64,000 nt of DNA from Cellulomonas sp. URHE0023 (GCF_000688475.1 NZ_JIAN01000007.1:124001-188000); one strand, 5' to 3'; numbered from the stretch's first letter, positions 19,259-29,984 are shown. Program-made: numbers and translations. Notes: generated by a model not told the origin, from the letters alone.

Positions 19259-19966
19259 GTGACCGAACCCGACGACGACGGCCGGGGCGCCATCCGGCAG
19301 GCCGTCTCGGTCTCGCTGGCCACCGGCCTCTACGGGGTCTCGTTCGGTGCCCTTGCCGTAGCGGCAGGCCTGTCCTTGCCGCAGGCGATGGCGCTCAGCC
19401 TCCTCATGTTCTCCGGGGGCTCACAGTTCGCGTTCATCGGCGTGGTCGGTGCAGGTGGGGCGGCGGGTGCCGCCGTCGCGACCGCGGGTCTGCTGGGCGT
19501 GCGCAACGGGCTCTACGGACCGCAGGTCGCTCCCCTGCTCGGCGTGCGCGGCTGGCGCCGGCTGGCAGCCGCGCAGCTGACCATCGACGAGTCGACCGCC
19601 GTAGCGACAGCGCACGCCGGTCGACGCGCCTCACGCCTCGGGTTCTGGTGGACGGGCATCGGTGTCTTCGTCCTGTGGAACACGTTCACGCTGATCGGTG
19701 CCCTGCTCGGCGACGCGCTCGGCGACCCGCGCCGATACGGTCTGGACGCGGCGGCCGCGGCCGCGTTCCTCGGTCTGGTGTGGCCGCGGGTCACCGGCCC
19801 GAACGCGCGGCACGCGCAGCTCGTCGCGGCGGGTGCCGTCGCGGTCGCCCTGCTGACCACCCCGCTCGTCCCTGCCGGGATCCCGGTCCTCCTCGCGGCG
19901 GTCGTCGCGATCCTCACCGGGATGCTGACCTCGGTCCGGCCCCGCAGGGACGAGGCGCCCGCATGA
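19259..19966 (+). CDS. azlC: AzlC-family branched-chain amino acid exporter subunit
   Basis: A 235-residue membrane protein with AzlC family landmarks (GVSFGALAVAAGLSLPQAMALSLLMFSGGSQFAFIGVVGAGG near residues 24-65) and about six or seven hydrophobic helices. AzlCD-type pairs export branched-chain amino acids or analogues. It starts at GTG 19259, 13 bases after the dehydrogenase stop. Its TGA overlaps the ATG of the next gene (ATGA), the usual arrangement for the two subunits. Confidence 0.9.
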   Translation: MTEPDDDGRGAIRQAVSVSLATGLYGVSFGALAVAAGLSLPQAMALSLLMFSGGSQFAFIGVVGAGGAAGAAVATAGLLGVRNGLYGPQVAPLLGVRGWRRLAAAQLTIDESTAVATAHAGRRASRLGFWWTGIGVFVLWNTFTLIGALLGDALGDPRRYGLDAAAAAAFLGLVWPRVTGPNARHAQLVAAGAVAVALLTTPLVPAGIPVLLAAVVAILTGMLTSVRPRRDEAPA

Positions 19967-20283
19967 GCCCCACGGTCACCTGGATCGCTCTCCTCGTCGC
20001 CAGCGCGGTGTGCTTCGCGCTCAAGATCTCCGGCCACCTGGTGCCCGAGCACTGGCTCGCGCAGCCCCGGGTCGCCCGAACCGCTGCGCTCGTCACGGTC
20101 GCCCTGCTGTCCGCTCTGGTCGCTGTCCAGACCGCGACGACCGGCGGAAGCATCGTGATCGACGCCCGGCTGCCCGCACTTCTCGTCGCGGCGATCGCGC
20201 TCGTGCTGCGCGCACCGTTCATCGTCGTGGTGCTGCTCGCGGCACTCACGGCCGCAGGCCTGCGCGCCCTCGGCATGCCGTGA
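19963..20283 (+). CDS. azlD: AzlD-family branched-chain amino acid transporter small subunit
   Basis: A 106-residue membrane protein with about four helices, typical in size and pattern for AzlD (TWIALLVASAVCFALKISGHLVPEHWLA). It is coupled to azlC by a 4-base overlap. It would form the smaller half of the exporter. The frame is open further upstream inside azlC, but the start at ATG 19963 gives the full-length family protein. Confidence 0.88.
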   Translation: MSPTVTWIALLVASAVCFALKISGHLVPEHWLAQPRVARTAALVTVALLSALVAVQTATTGGSIVIDARLPALLVAAIALVLRAPFIVVVLLAALTAAGLRALGMP

Positions 20284-20341
20284 GCCGGTTAGGGTGACCA
20301 GGCCGCTCCGGCCCCACCAGGACGACGAGAGAGCAGGACCG

Positions 20342-20905
20342 ATGGCGCTGTTCAGCGAGAACGCCGACGTGTCGGTCCGCCCTGCCGTCCGTGGCGACGA
20401 GCACGCGATCGCGCGTATCCAGCTGAACGCCTGGCGCGTGTCGCACGCGGACGTCCTGGCCGGCGCACTCGACCTTCTCGACGAGGCCGCGATCGAGTCG
20501 CAGTGGCTGGCGGCCGTGACGACGCCGCCGGGAGCCGGGTTCCGGGTGCTCGTGGCGTGCGACGGCCCGACGGTCGTGGGCGTCGTGTCGCTGGCACCGG
20601 TCCCCGCGGCGGAGGACCGGCCGTTCGACGCGCCCGGCGGCGTAATCCTCACCCTCGAGGTCGAGCCCTCGCAGCAGCGCAGCGGGCACGGGTCGCGGCT
20701 GCTGGCGGCGGCGGTCGACACGCTCCGTCAGGACGGGGCGGACCAGGTGCACACCTGGGTGCTCGACGGAGACAGCGCGCGAGCCCAGTTCCTCGCGTCG
20801 TCCGGCCTCGGCCCTGACGACGTCGCGCGTGACCTCGCCTCCGGGACGCTGCCCGACGGCACCGCGCGGGTGGTCGCCGAGCACCGGTGGTCCGCGTCGA
20901 TCTAG
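20342..20905 (+). CDS. GNAT-family N-acetyltransferase
   Basis: A 187-residue GNAT acetyltransferase. The acetyl-CoA-binding motif is LTLEVEPSQQRSGHGSRLLAAAVDTL at about residues 103-127 (Q/R-x-x-G-x-G/S form). The N-terminus DVSVRPAVRGDEHAIARIQLNAWR is typical of the fold. The acceptor substrate is unknown. It follows azlD by 58 bases. Its TAG stop shares the bases CTAG with the stop of the convergent TPR-like gene. Confidence 0.85.
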   Translation: MALFSENADVSVRPAVRGDEHAIARIQLNAWRVSHADVLAGALDLLDEAAIESQWLAAVTTPPGAGFRVLVACDGPTVVGVVSLAPVPAAEDRPFDAPGGVILTLEVEPSQQRSGHGSRLLAAAVDTLRQDGADQVHTWVLDGDSARAQFLASSGLGPDDVARDLASGTLPDGTARVVAEHRWSASI

Positions 20906-21357
20906 GCCTTGTGCAGGGCGCTCGCCTTGCGCAGGGACTCGCGCGCCCGACGCCGGTCCCCCGCAGCGTCGTACGCGAACGCCAGGTGGTACCAGGACCG
21001 CCAGTCGTCGGGTTCCGCCTCGGCCAGCTCCCGCGCGGGCTCGAACGCGGCTCGGGCCGCGGCCCGGTCGATCCGTCCACCGGGTGACCGCGGCAGGTCG
21101 TCGACCGGCAGCTCGTCGGCGGCCGCGAGCTCGTCGGCCATCCGCTGCACGTCGACGGCGAGCGACCACTCCCGGAACACGAGCCAGACCACCACGAGGG
21201 GCAGCACCCACAGCGCGACGCCGAGGACCGCCCCGACCGGCTCACCGGTGCGGATCAGCGCAGTGGCGCGTGCGGCCACGAGCCACACGTACAGGCCGAG
21301 CAGCACCGTCAGGACGGCTGCGCCGGCGAAGGAGGTCCAGCGGGCGCGAGCGCTCAC
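20902..21357 (-). CDS. Small membrane protein with a single TPR-like motif
   Basis: A 151-residue protein with two transmembrane helices (about residues 10-30 and 42-62). A cytoplasmic tail follows that ends in a TPR-like helix pair (WRSWYHLAFAYDAAGDRRRARESLRKASALHK, about 118-149). Its role is unknown; single TPR motifs usually mediate protein contacts. It starts at GTG 21357, 4 bases after the dapB stop, and so is probably the last gene of the dapB transcript. Confidence 0.72.
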   Translation of the reverse strand: MSARARWTSFAGAAVLTVLLGLYVWLVAARATALIRTGEPVGAVLGVALWVLPLVVVWLVFREWSLAVDVQRMADELAAADELPVDDLPRSPGGRIDRAAARAAFEPARELAEAEPDDWRSWYHLAFAYDAAGDRRRARESLRKASALHKA

Positions 21358-21361
21358 AGGG

Positions 21362-22935
<1,574 letters not shown>

Positions 22936-23069
22936 GGACCCATTCTCGCTCCCCGGTCAGCCGCCGTGCGTCGAACCGTCGTACTCGATCCCCGCCCGAA
23001 CCTGAGGTGACGCAGGTTGACCTGAGACGCCTACCGGCGACGCCCGCGATGGGGACCGTTCCCGCCGTG

Positions 23070-24413
23070 TCAGTCCCCGAAGGGACCGACACGGACGACC
23101 GAGCGCGGGCGCGACGCGAGGTCCGCGGCGAGCTCCTGCACGTCCTGGACGGTGACGGCACGGATCATCTCGAGCGACTCGTCGATGCTCATGAGCGAGC
23201 CGTGGACCAGCTCGGACTTGCCCAGGCGGCTCATGCGCGACCCGGAGTCCTCCATGCCGAGCACGAGCCCCCCGGACAGCTGGCCCATGGACCGCTCGAG
23301 CTCTGCCTGCGTGATGGGCTCCTGCGCGATCCGCTCCCACTCCTCGGCCATGAGAGCGACGACCTCGTCCACACGGCCCGGGGTGCACCCTGCGTACAGG
23401 CCGAAGATCCCGGTGTCGGCGTGCCCGGACGCGAAGGAGTACGTGGAGTACGCCAGGCCCCGGCGCTCGCGGATCTCCTGGAAGAGCCGCGACGACATCC
23501 CGCCGCCGAGCACCGCGTTGAGCACCGACAGCGTGAACCGGCGCGGGTCCGTGGCCGTCAGCGACGTGCTGCCGACGATGACGTTCGCCTGCTCGGTGGG
23601 GCGCCGGATCGTCCGTTCGAGGCCCTGGGCGGGGATGCCGTCCTGTCCGGCGAGAAGACCCGTGCTGGACAGGCGCCGCCCACGGGGCTGCACCGTCTCG
23701 TCGAGGTCCCAGCCGCCCGAGTGCAACGCTTCGACCACCTGCTTGCAGAGCAGGTCGTGGTCCACACCGCCCGCGGCGGTCACCACGAGCGTCGAGGACT
23801 GGTAGTGCTCGCGGTAGTGCTCCCAGACCGCTTCGCGCGGGACAGCGCGGATGGTGTCGGGGATGCCACCGATCGGCCGGCCGAGAGCGTGCTCACCCAG
23901 GACGAGCGCCGCGAACTGCTCGTGGACCACGTCGCTCGGGTCGTCGTCGTTCATCGCGAGCTCTTCGAGGATCACGCCGCGCTCGGTCTCGAGCTCGTCC
24001 GTGTCGAGGCGCGCGGAGGTGACCATGTCCGCGATGACGTCGACCGCCATCGGGAGGTCGGTGTCGAGCACCCGCGCGTAGTAGCACGTGTGCTCCTTGC
24101 CGGTGGCGGCGTTGGCCTCACCCCCGACGGCGTCGAACGCCTCAGCGATGTCCATCGCCGTGCGCCGCGCCGTGCCCTTGAACAGCAGGTGCTCGAGGAA
24201 GTGCGTCGAGCCGTGGTGGCCGTCGGACTCGTCGCGCGAGCCGACTCCTACCCACGCGCCCACGGTCGCCGAGCGCAGGCCCGGCATGTGCTCCGTGAGC
24301 ACGCGGACCCCGCCGGGCAGGACGGAACGACGCACGATGGCGTCGCCGTCCTGCCCGACGGTCTGCTCGCTGCCCGGCTGACCCGGGCGGACGAGCGGAA
24401 GGTCCAGCGGCAC
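23070..24413 (-). CDS. M16-family (pitrilysin/MPP-like) zinc peptidase
   Basis: A 447-residue peptidase with the inverted zinc motif HFLEH at residues 71-75 and the downstream acidic ligand region ELETERGVILEEL near 140-155. SRLFQEIRERRGLAYS in the second half is the conserved R-Y/F-type substrate-binding segment. The length matches the single-unit M16 proteins that follow pnp in many actinobacteria and firmicutes. GTG 24413 lies one base after the pnp stop, so translation is almost certainly coupled. The substrate is not known. Confidence 0.92.
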   Translation of the reverse strand: MPLDLPLVRPGQPGSEQTVGQDGDAIVRRSVLPGGVRVLTEHMPGLRSATVGAWVGVGSRDESDGHHGSTHFLEHLLFKGTARRTAMDIAEAFDAVGGEANAATGKEHTCYYARVLDTDLPMAVDVIADMVTSARLDTDELETERGVILEELAMNDDDPSDVVHEQFAALVLGEHALGRPIGGIPDTIRAVPREAVWEHYREHYQSSTLVVTAAGGVDHDLLCKQVVEALHSGGWDLDETVQPRGRRLSSTGLLAGQDGIPAQGLERTIRRPTEQANVIVGSTSLTATDPRRFTLSVLNAVLGGGMSSRLFQEIRERRGLAYSTYSFASGHADTGIFGLYAGCTPGRVDEVVALMAEEWERIAQEPITQAELERSMGQLSGGLVLGMEDSGSRMSRLGKSELVHGSLMSIDESLEMIRAVTVQDVQELAADLASRPRSVVRVGPFGD

Positions 24414-24414
24414 G

Positions 24415-26649
24415 TCAGGCGTCGACCGGCTCGGCCGCGCCCTCAGACGCCGCGGCGTCCTCGGCCCCCTCGTCGATCACAGCGTGCAGCGACAGCTTGC
24501 CGCGCGGGTCGATCTCGCCGATCTCGACCTGGACCTTCTGCCCGATGGACAGGACGTCCTCGACGTTCTCGACGCGCTTGCCACCCACGAGGCGGCGGAT
24601 CTGCGAGATGTGCAGCAGACCGTCCTTGCCCGGCGAGAGCGAGACGAACGCACCGAACGTCGTGGTCTTGACGACCGTACCGACGAAGCGCTCCCCGATC
24701 TCGGGCATGTGCGGGTTGGCGATCGCGTTGATCGCCGCACGCGCGGCCTCCGCCGACGGACCGTCGGTGGCGCCGATGTAGACCGTTCCGTCGTCCTCGA
24801 TCGAGATGTCGGCGCCGGTCTCCTCCTGGATCTGGTTGATCATCTTGCCCTTCGGCCCGATGACCTCGCCGATCTTGTCGACCGGGACCTTCACCGTGAT
24901 GACGCGCGGTGCGAACGGGCTCATCTCGTCGGGCACGTCGATCGCCTCGGCGATGACGTCGAGGATCGCCAGGCGAGCCTCCTTGGCCTGCGTGAGCGCG
25001 CCGCCGAGCACCGAGGCGGGGATGCCCTCGAGCTTGGTGTCGAGCTGGATGGCCGTGACGAACTCGCGGGTACCGGCGACCTTGAAGTCCATGTCGCCGA
25101 ACGCGTCCTCGGCGCCCAGGATGTCGGTCAGCGCCGCGTAGCGGGTCTCACCGTCTACCGTGTCGGAGACGAGGCCCATGGCGATGCCCGCGACCGGCGC
25201 GCGCAGCGGCACACCCGCGTTGAGCAGCGACAGGGTGGACGCGCAGACCGAGCCCATGGACGTCGAGCCGTTGGAGCTCAGCGCCTCGGAGACCTGACGG
25301 ATCGCGTAGGGGAACTCCTCGCGGCTCGGCAGGACCGGCATGAGCGCACGCTCGGCGAGCGCCCCGTGACCGATCTCGCGACGCTTGGGCGAGCCCACGC
25401 GGCCCGTCTCACCGGTCGAGTACGGCGGGAAGTTGTAGTTGTGCATGTAGCGCTTGCGCGTCTCCGGGGAGAGCGTGTCGAGCTGCTGCTCCATGCGGAG
25501 CATGTTCAGCGTGGTGACACCCAGGATCTGGGTCTCGCCGCGCTCGAAGATCGCCGAGCCGTGCACGCGGGGCAGCACCTCGACCTCGGCCGACAGCGTG
25601 CGGATGTCCCGCAGGCCACGGCCGTCGATGCGGAAGCCGTCCGTGAGGATGCGCTGGCGGATGAGCTTCTTCTGGACCGAGCGGTACGCGGCCGACAGCT
25701 CCTTCTCGCGGCCCTCGAACTGCTCGGAGAGGCCGGCGACGACCTCGCCCTTGATCTCGTCGAGACGGTTCTCGCGGGTCTGCTTGTCCGCGATGCTCAG
25801 GGCCTCGCCCAGCGACGCGGTCGAGAAGGCCTCGACGGCGGCGTAGGCGTCGTCCTGGTAGTCCGGGAACGTCGGGAAGACCTGGGTCTCCTTGGCGGCC
25901 TTGGACGCGAGCTCCTGCTGCGCCTGGACCAGCACCTTGATGAACGGCTTGGCCGCCTCGATGCCCTGGGACACGACCTCTTCCGTGGGGGCGGTGCCAC
26001 CCTCGAACTTGATGAGGTTCCAGGACTTCTCGGGCGCCTCGGCCTCGATCATCGCGATGGCGACGTCGTCGCCGACCACGCGACCGGCGACGACCATGTC
26101 GAACGTCGCGCGCTCGCGCTCGGAGTACCGCGGGAACGCGACCCACTGGTTGTCGATGAGGGCGATACGCACACCGGCGACGGGGCCGGAGAACGGCAGG
26201 CCCGACAGCTGCGTCGAGATGGATGCCGCGTTGATGGCGAGCGTGTCGTAGGAGTCGTCCGGGTGGATCGACAGCACGGTGATGACGACCTGGACCTCGT
26301 TGCGCAGGCCCTTGACGAACAGGGGGCGCAGCGGGCGGTCGATGAGCCGGCACGCGAGGATGGCCTCGGTGGACGGACGGCCCTCGCGACGGAAGAACGA
26401 GCCGGGGATCTTGCCGGCCGCGTACGACCGCTCCTCGACGTCGATCGTCAGCGGGAAGAAGTCGAACTGCTCCTTGGGGTGCTTGCCGGCCGTGGTGGCG
26501 GCGAGCAGCGTGGTCTCACCGTCGAGATAGGCGACGGCGGAACCGGCGGCCTGCTTGGCGATGCGGCCGGTCTCGAAGCGGACGGTGCGGGTGCCGAAGC
26601 GACCGTTGTCGATCACGGCTTCGGCGAACTGGATCTCGGGACCCTCCAC
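24415..26649 (-). CDS. pnp: Polyribonucleotide nucleotidyltransferase (PNPase)
   Basis: A 744-residue 3'-5' phosphorolytic exoribonuclease. It has two RNase PH-like cores (about residues 10-230 and 320-560), a KH domain (about 590-650, with [26 protein letters not shown]) and an S1 domain (about 655-725). It starts at GTG 26649 with AGGAGG 7 bases upstream. It lies downstream of rpsO, the conserved order, with a strong hairpin and a repeat-rich leader between them. In other bacteria the pnp leader is a site of autoregulation, so the structure upstream may be functional. Confidence 0.97.
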   Translation of the reverse strand: MEGPEIQFAEAVIDNGRFGTRTVRFETGRIAKQAAGSAVAYLDGETTLLAATTAGKHPKEQFDFFPLTIDVEERSYAAGKIPGSFFRREGRPSTEAILACRLIDRPLRPLFVKGLRNEVQVVITVLSIHPDDSYDTLAINAASISTQLSGLPFSGPVAGVRIALIDNQWVAFPRYSERERATFDMVVAGRVVGDDVAIAMIEAEAPEKSWNLIKFEGGTAPTEEVVSQGIEAAKPFIKVLVQAQQELASKAAKETQVFPTFPDYQDDAYAAVEAFSTASLGEALSIADKQTRENRLDEIKGEVVAGLSEQFEGREKELSAAYRSVQKKLIRQRILTDGFRIDGRGLRDIRTLSAEVEVLPRVHGSAIFERGETQILGVTTLNMLRMEQQLDTLSPETRKRYMHNYNFPPYSTGETGRVGSPKRREIGHGALAERALMPVLPSREEFPYAIRQVSEALSSNGSTSMGSVCASTLSLLNAGVPLRAPVAGIAMGLVSDTVDGETRYAALTDILGAEDAFGDMDFKVAGTREFVTAIQLDTKLEGIPASVLGGALTQAKEARLAILDVIAEAIDVPDEMSPFAPRVITVKVPVDKIGEVIGPKGKMINQIQEETGADISIEDDGTVYIGATDGPSAEAARAAINAIANPHMPEIGERFVGTVVKTTTFGAFVSLSPGKDGLLHISQIRRLVGGKRVENVEDVLSIGQKVQVEIGEIDPRGKLSLHAVIDEGAEDAAASEGAAEPVDA

Positions 26650-26781
26650 GGGTGCCCTCCTCTTTCGTGAAGGCGCCGGCCGTCCGCGAGCGATCTTCGA
26701 TCGAGGCCACCGGACTCTCCTTCGAGGTTCCGGAAGCCACTACCGAGGACCGAACCGAGCGGACCGACGCGGTGTGGTGGT

Positions 26782-26846
26782 GCAGGTACTACGTCATGCA
26801 TGTACTACGTCGTGCGGTGCTACGTCGTGCGGGTGCTACTGGTCGT
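26782..26846. repeat. Four imperfect tandem repeats in the pnp leader
   Basis: Four successive units of 15-18 bases (26782-26797, 26798-26813, 26814-26828, 26829-26846) share a core close to GTRCTACGTCGTGC on the plus strand. They lie between the rpsO-pnp hairpin and the pnp ribosome-binding site, so they would be transcribed in the pnp 5' untranslated region. Confidence 0.6.
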
Positions 26847-26857
26847 GCCCAACGCCA

Positions 26858-26893
26858 CACCAGCCCGGACCCTGTACCGGGTCCGGGCTGGTG
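26858..26893 (-). terminator. Strong hairpin between rpsO and pnp
   Basis: A perfect 15-bp stem, CACCAGCCCGGACCC (26858-26872) and its complement (26879-26893), with a 6-base loop, beginning 7 bases after the rpsO stop. It is probably a terminator or partial attenuator for rpsO and may stabilise the rpsO 3' end. In E. coli the equivalent rpsO-pnp region contains a terminator and RNase III site. Confidence 0.8.
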
Positions 26894-26900
26894 GAAGGCG

Positions 26901-27170
26901 TTATCGGCGCAGGCCGAGCCGCTCGATGATGCTGCGGTAACGGTTGATGTCGACCTTCTGGAGGTAACCGAGAAGGCGACGACGCTGACCGACGAGCAGC
27001 AGCAGACCGCGGCGGCTGTGGTGGTCGTGCTTGTGAGCCTTGAGGTGCTCCGTGAGGTCCTTGATGCGCTGCGTGAGCATCGCGATCTGGACCTCGGGGG
27101 AACCGGTGTCACCCTCGTGGGTGGCGTACTCGGCCATGATGGACTGCTTGACGGCACTTTCGAGCGGCAC
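26901..27170 (-). CDS. rpsO: 30S ribosomal protein S15
   Basis: An 89-residue protein of standard S15 length. The conserved [42 protein letters not shown] and [13 protein letters not shown] segments are all present. It binds 16S rRNA at the central three-way junction early in 30S assembly. It starts at GTG 27170 with AGGAGA upstream. A strong hairpin follows, then pnp. The 93-base gap to ribF probably contains the rpsO promoter, but I cannot fix its boxes. Confidence 0.97.
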   Translation of the reverse strand: MPLESAVKQSIMAEYATHEGDTGSPEVQIAMLTQRIKDLTEHLKAHKHDHHSRRGLLLLVGQRRRLLGYLQKVDINRYRSIIERLGLRR

Positions 27171-27236
27171 TCGATCTCCTGGTTGACTCGTTGCGCGGTG
27201 CGCCGGGGCATATCCACCCGGGCTCTCTCTGTCCGC

Positions 27237-27252
27237 GGCCGTTCAGACGGCC
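27237..27252 (-). terminator. Short hairpin after ribF
   Basis: A 6-bp stem GGCCGT (27237-27242) / ACGGCC (27247-27252) with a 4-base loop, 12 bases after the ribF stop and before rpsO. It could be a weak terminator. Confidence 0.35.
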
Positions 27253-27263
27253 CACAAAGACTA

Positions 27264-28289
27264 TCAGGCTGCGGGCGTGGGCCGCGCATCGGTGTCGAGG
27301 ATCACGCGCGTGCGATCGACGTCGTCGCGCATCTGGACCACCAGCTCGTCGATCGACTCGAACCGCAGCGTCGGGCGCAGCCGCTCGACCAGCTCGAGCA
27401 CGACGACCTCGTCGTAGAGGTCCAGGTCCGTGCGGTCGAGGACGTAGGCCTCGACGCGCCGCTCGACCCCGTCGAACGTCGGGTTGGTGCCGATGGAGAC
27501 GGCCGCCGGCAGGACGACACCGTCGGACTCGCCCGGCTCGGCCGACACCCGGCGCAACCAGCCCGCGTACACACCGTCGGCCGGCACGAGACCCGTGGAG
27601 TCCGGCCCGAGGTTGGCCGTAGGGAACCCCAGCTCCCGACCGCGGGCGTCGCCGTGGACGACCGTGCCGCGGATGCGGTGGGGACGGCCCAGCACCCGGG
27701 CGGCCTGGACCACGTCGCCTTCGTCCAGCAGCTCACGGACCCACGTCGACGACCATCGACGGCGCAGCGGGTCGGCCACGAGGTCCTCTGCGCTACCGGG
27801 ATCGGCCGACTCGGCAGGCGTGACGTCCTCGATCACCTCGACGTCGAACCCGTAGGTCTGGCCGAGCGCGATCATGGTCGACAGGTCCCCCGAGTTCTTC
27901 CAGCCGAACCGCACGTCCCTGCCGACGACCACGGTCCGGGCCCGCAAGCCCTCCACGAGGTAGCGCCGGACGAACTCGTCGGGCGTCTGACGGGCGAACT
28001 CGAGCGTGTACGCGAGCATCAGGACCGCGTCCAGACCGGTGCGCTCGAGCAGCTCGAGGCGGTCCTCGTCGCCCGTGATGACGGGCGGTGCCGTGTCCGG
28101 GCGATGAACCTGCAGCGGGTGGGGCGTGAACGTCACCGCGACCGCCTGCGCGCCCACCGCACGGGCGTCGGCGCACATCCGCGTCAGGACGCTCACGTGC
28201 CCACGGTGGACACCGTCGAAGTTGCCGATCGTGACAACCGAGGGTCCGAACCCGTCAGGGACGTCCGAGAGGGCGTTCCAACGCTGCAC
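27264..28289 (-). CDS. ribF: Bifunctional riboflavin kinase / FAD synthetase
   Basis: A 341-residue enzyme that phosphorylates riboflavin to FMN and adenylylates FMN to FAD. The N-terminal nucleotidyltransferase domain has GNFDGVHRGH at 22-31. The C-terminal flavokinase domain (about 190-330) has RIRGTVVHGDARGRELGFPTANL and TFDGVERRVEAYVLD. GTG 28289 is chosen because AGGAG lies 6 bases upstream; the frame is open further. It follows truB after about 100 bases, the conserved truB-ribF-rpsO order. No FMN riboswitch is visible upstream. Confidence 0.95.
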   Translation of the reverse strand: MQRWNALSDVPDGFGPSVVTIGNFDGVHRGHVSVLTRMCADARAVGAQAVAVTFTPHPLQVHRPDTAPPVITGDEDRLELLERTGLDAVLMLAYTLEFARQTPDEFVRRYLVEGLRARTVVVGRDVRFGWKNSGDLSTMIALGQTYGFDVEVIEDVTPAESADPGSAEDLVADPLRRRWSSTWVRELLDEGDVVQAARVLGRPHRIRGTVVHGDARGRELGFPTANLGPDSTGLVPADGVYAGWLRRVSAEPGESDGVVLPAAVSIGTNPTFDGVERRVEAYVLDRTDLDLYDEVVVLELVERLRPTLRFESIDELVVQMRDDVDRTRVILDTDARPTPAA

Positions 28290-28374
28290 ACAAGCTCCTG
28301 TCGAGGGACCCATCGGGCCGATCGGGACGGACTGTGGTCGCGCAGTCCGGGTCCAGCCTGCCACCTCGGGCGCC

Positions 28375-28392
28375 GACCGCCGAATGGCGGTC
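28375..28392 (-). terminator. Hairpin at the truB stop
   Basis: A 7-bp stem GACCGCC (28375-28381) / GGCGGTC (28386-28392) with a 4-base loop. It overlaps the last bases of truB and lies in the truB-ribF gap. Position suggests attenuation or termination. Confidence 0.4.
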
Positions 28393-29323
28393 AGGCCGGC
28401 GCGAACACCAGCACCGGTCGAACCGCTCCCCCACGCGTCTCGACGAGGGCCACGAGCCGGCCGTCCGGCGCGATCGCAGCCACTGTTCCGTCGGTCGTCT
28501 CGCCGGCCGCCGAGAGCCGCTGCCCGTGGGACAGGGCGACCGACTCCTCGGCGGTCAGGTCGCGTACCGGGAACGTGGCGCGCGCGGAGTCGGCGAGCGA
28601 GACGACGTCGATCGATACGTCCGGCCCGACCTCCGCGAGCTCGTCGAGGGTGCGCGCCACGTCGAGCCCGTACCCACCCACTCGCGTACGCCGCAGCGCG
28701 GTCAGGTGTCCCCCGACGCCGAGGCCCGCGCCGAGGTCACGGGCAAGGGCGCGGACGTAGGTGCCCGACGAGACGACGACGGTGACGTCGACGTCCACCG
28801 CTCGATCGGCAGGTCGCACGTCGCGGATCTCGAACCGGGACACCGTCACGGGCCTGGCCGCGAGCTCGACCTCCTCGCCGGCCCGCACTCGTGCGTACGC
28901 CCGCTGCCCGTCGACCTTGATCGCGGACACCGCGCTGGGAACCTGCTGGATGTCGCCGGTCAGCGCGGCCACCCCGGCCGCCAGCGCCTCGGCGGTCACA
29001 TCCGAGGCGTCCGTCACGGCGAGCGTCTCACCCTCGGCGTCGTCGGTCGTCGTGCTGACCCCGAGCCGGATCGTGGCGGTGTACTCCTTGTCGGCTCCGA
29101 CGATGTACGTCAGCAGCCGGGTCGCCCGACCGATCCCGACGACGAGGACCCCCGTCGCCATCGGGTCGAGGGTCCCGGCATGGCCGACCTTGCGGGTGCC
29201 GGCGAGCCACCGCATCTTGGCGACGACGTCATGGCTCGTCCAGCCGGCCGGCTTGTCGACGACGACGACCCCGTCGGGCGCGGTGGGGCGCCGTTCGGTT
29301 CGCGGCCGGTCCGCTCGCGTCAC
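28391..29323 (-). CDS. truB: tRNA pseudouridine-55 synthase
   Basis: A 310-residue enzyme that makes pseudouridine 55 in the T-loop of tRNAs. The catalytic motif HAGTLDPMATG includes Asp53. VVDKPAGWTSHDVVAKMR (about 21-38) and the C-terminal PUA-like region are also present. GTG 29323 overlaps the stop of the upstream TetR-family gene by 4 bases (GTGA), so the housekeeping enzyme is translationally coupled to a drug-type repressor. That is unusual, because truB normally follows rbfA or a DHH phosphoesterase gene. Confidence 0.95.
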   Translation of the reverse strand: MTRADRPRTERRPTAPDGVVVVDKPAGWTSHDVVAKMRWLAGTRKVGHAGTLDPMATGVLVVGIGRATRLLTYIVGADKEYTATIRLGVSTTTDDAEGETLAVTDASDVTAEALAAGVAALTGDIQQVPSAVSAIKVDGQRAYARVRAGEEVELAARPVTVSRFEIRDVRPADRAVDVDVTVVVSSGTYVRALARDLGAGLGVGGHLTALRRTRVGGYGLDVARTLDELAEVGPDVSIDVVSLADSARATFPVRDLTAEESVALSHGQRLSAAGETTDGTVAAIAPDGRLVALVETRGGAVRPVLVFAPA

Positions 29324-29907
29324 GCGGTGCGCCGCTCGGCGATGCTCTCCTGAACGCACATGACCAGTGCGTCCATGCCGTCGTCCTCTCCCTTGTGGGC
29401 GGGCGCGTCGACCGCGAGCAGCACGTTGATGAGCATGCCCTGGGCGACGAAGAGGCGGGCCGTGTCGTCGTCGGCGCCGGTGCGGTCCTGGAAGATGCGG
29501 AACGCCTCCCCGAGGGTGTGCCGCGCGATCTTGCCGACCTCGTCGTCGGCGCCCGCGATGAACCCGTGCATGGTCAGTCTCAGCAGGTTGCGGTCCTCGA
29601 GCAGGCCCACGTAGGCGTCGGCCATCAGCGGCCCCGCGTCCGGCCCTGCCGGCACCGAGCCGAGTGCGGCGACGATCTCCGCGCTGGCCACACGGTAGGC
29701 CTCGAGGAAGAGCTCCCGCTTGGAGCCGAACAGCCGCACGACGTACGGCTGCGACACCCCTGCCGCGCGGGCCACCTCGTCGGTCGTCGCCGCGTACCCC
29801 TTGTCGGCGAAGACCCGCCGCGCCGCGGCGAGGATCTGGTCGCGTCGCTCGGCACCGGTCATGCGCGACGTCGTCGAGGGAATCTGCTGATCGATCTGCT
29901 CGGACAT
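29320..29907 (-). CDS. TetR-family transcriptional repressor
   Basis: A 195-residue TetR-type regulator. The HTH occupies about residues 18-65 ([47 protein letters not shown]) and the rest is a helical ligand-binding domain. It is divergent from an MFS pump and separated from it by a consensus promoter and a TGTTGG...CCAACA palindrome. It therefore most likely represses the pump and is relieved by a pump substrate. The start at ATG 29907 has almost no leader. Its end is coupled to truB. Confidence 0.9.
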   Translation of the reverse strand: MSEQIDQQIPSTTSRMTGAERRDQILAAARRVFADKGYAATTDEVARAAGVSQPYVVRLFGSKRELFLEAYRVASAEIVAALGSVPAGPDAGPLMADAYVGLLEDRNLLRLTMHGFIAGADDEVGKIARHTLGEAFRIFQDRTGADDDTARLFVAQGMLINVLLAVDAPAHKGEDDGMDALVMCVQESIAERRTA

Positions 29908-29908
29908 G

Positions 29909-29937
29909 TTGACATGTTATCAGCCGATGCCTAACGT
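29909..29937 (+). promoter_or_regulatory. Promoter of the MFS transporter
   Basis: A perfect -35 TTGACA (29909-29914), a 17-base spacer and a -10 TAACGT (29932-29937) on the plus strand. It is 47 bases upstream of the MFS GTG start and followed directly by the operator palindrome. Confidence 0.65.
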
Positions 29938-29940
29938 CGC

Positions 29941-29968
29941 TGTTGGTAGTAATCAATCAATGCCAACA
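29941..29968. promoter_or_regulatory. Putative TetR operator
   Basis: Inverted repeat TGTTGG (29941-29946) and CCAACA (29963-29968) separated by 16 AT-rich bases. It lies just downstream of the -10 box of the MFS promoter, over the expected transcription start, which is where a repressor would bind. Confidence 0.6.
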
Positions 29969-29984
29969 AGCCTAGGAGCCGCTC

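Noticed and set aside
28290..28390. FMN riboswitch upstream of ribF
   Set aside because: The 100-base gap lacks the conserved AGGGT...GAGGAT-type elements. The hairpin at the truB stop is a simple short stem.
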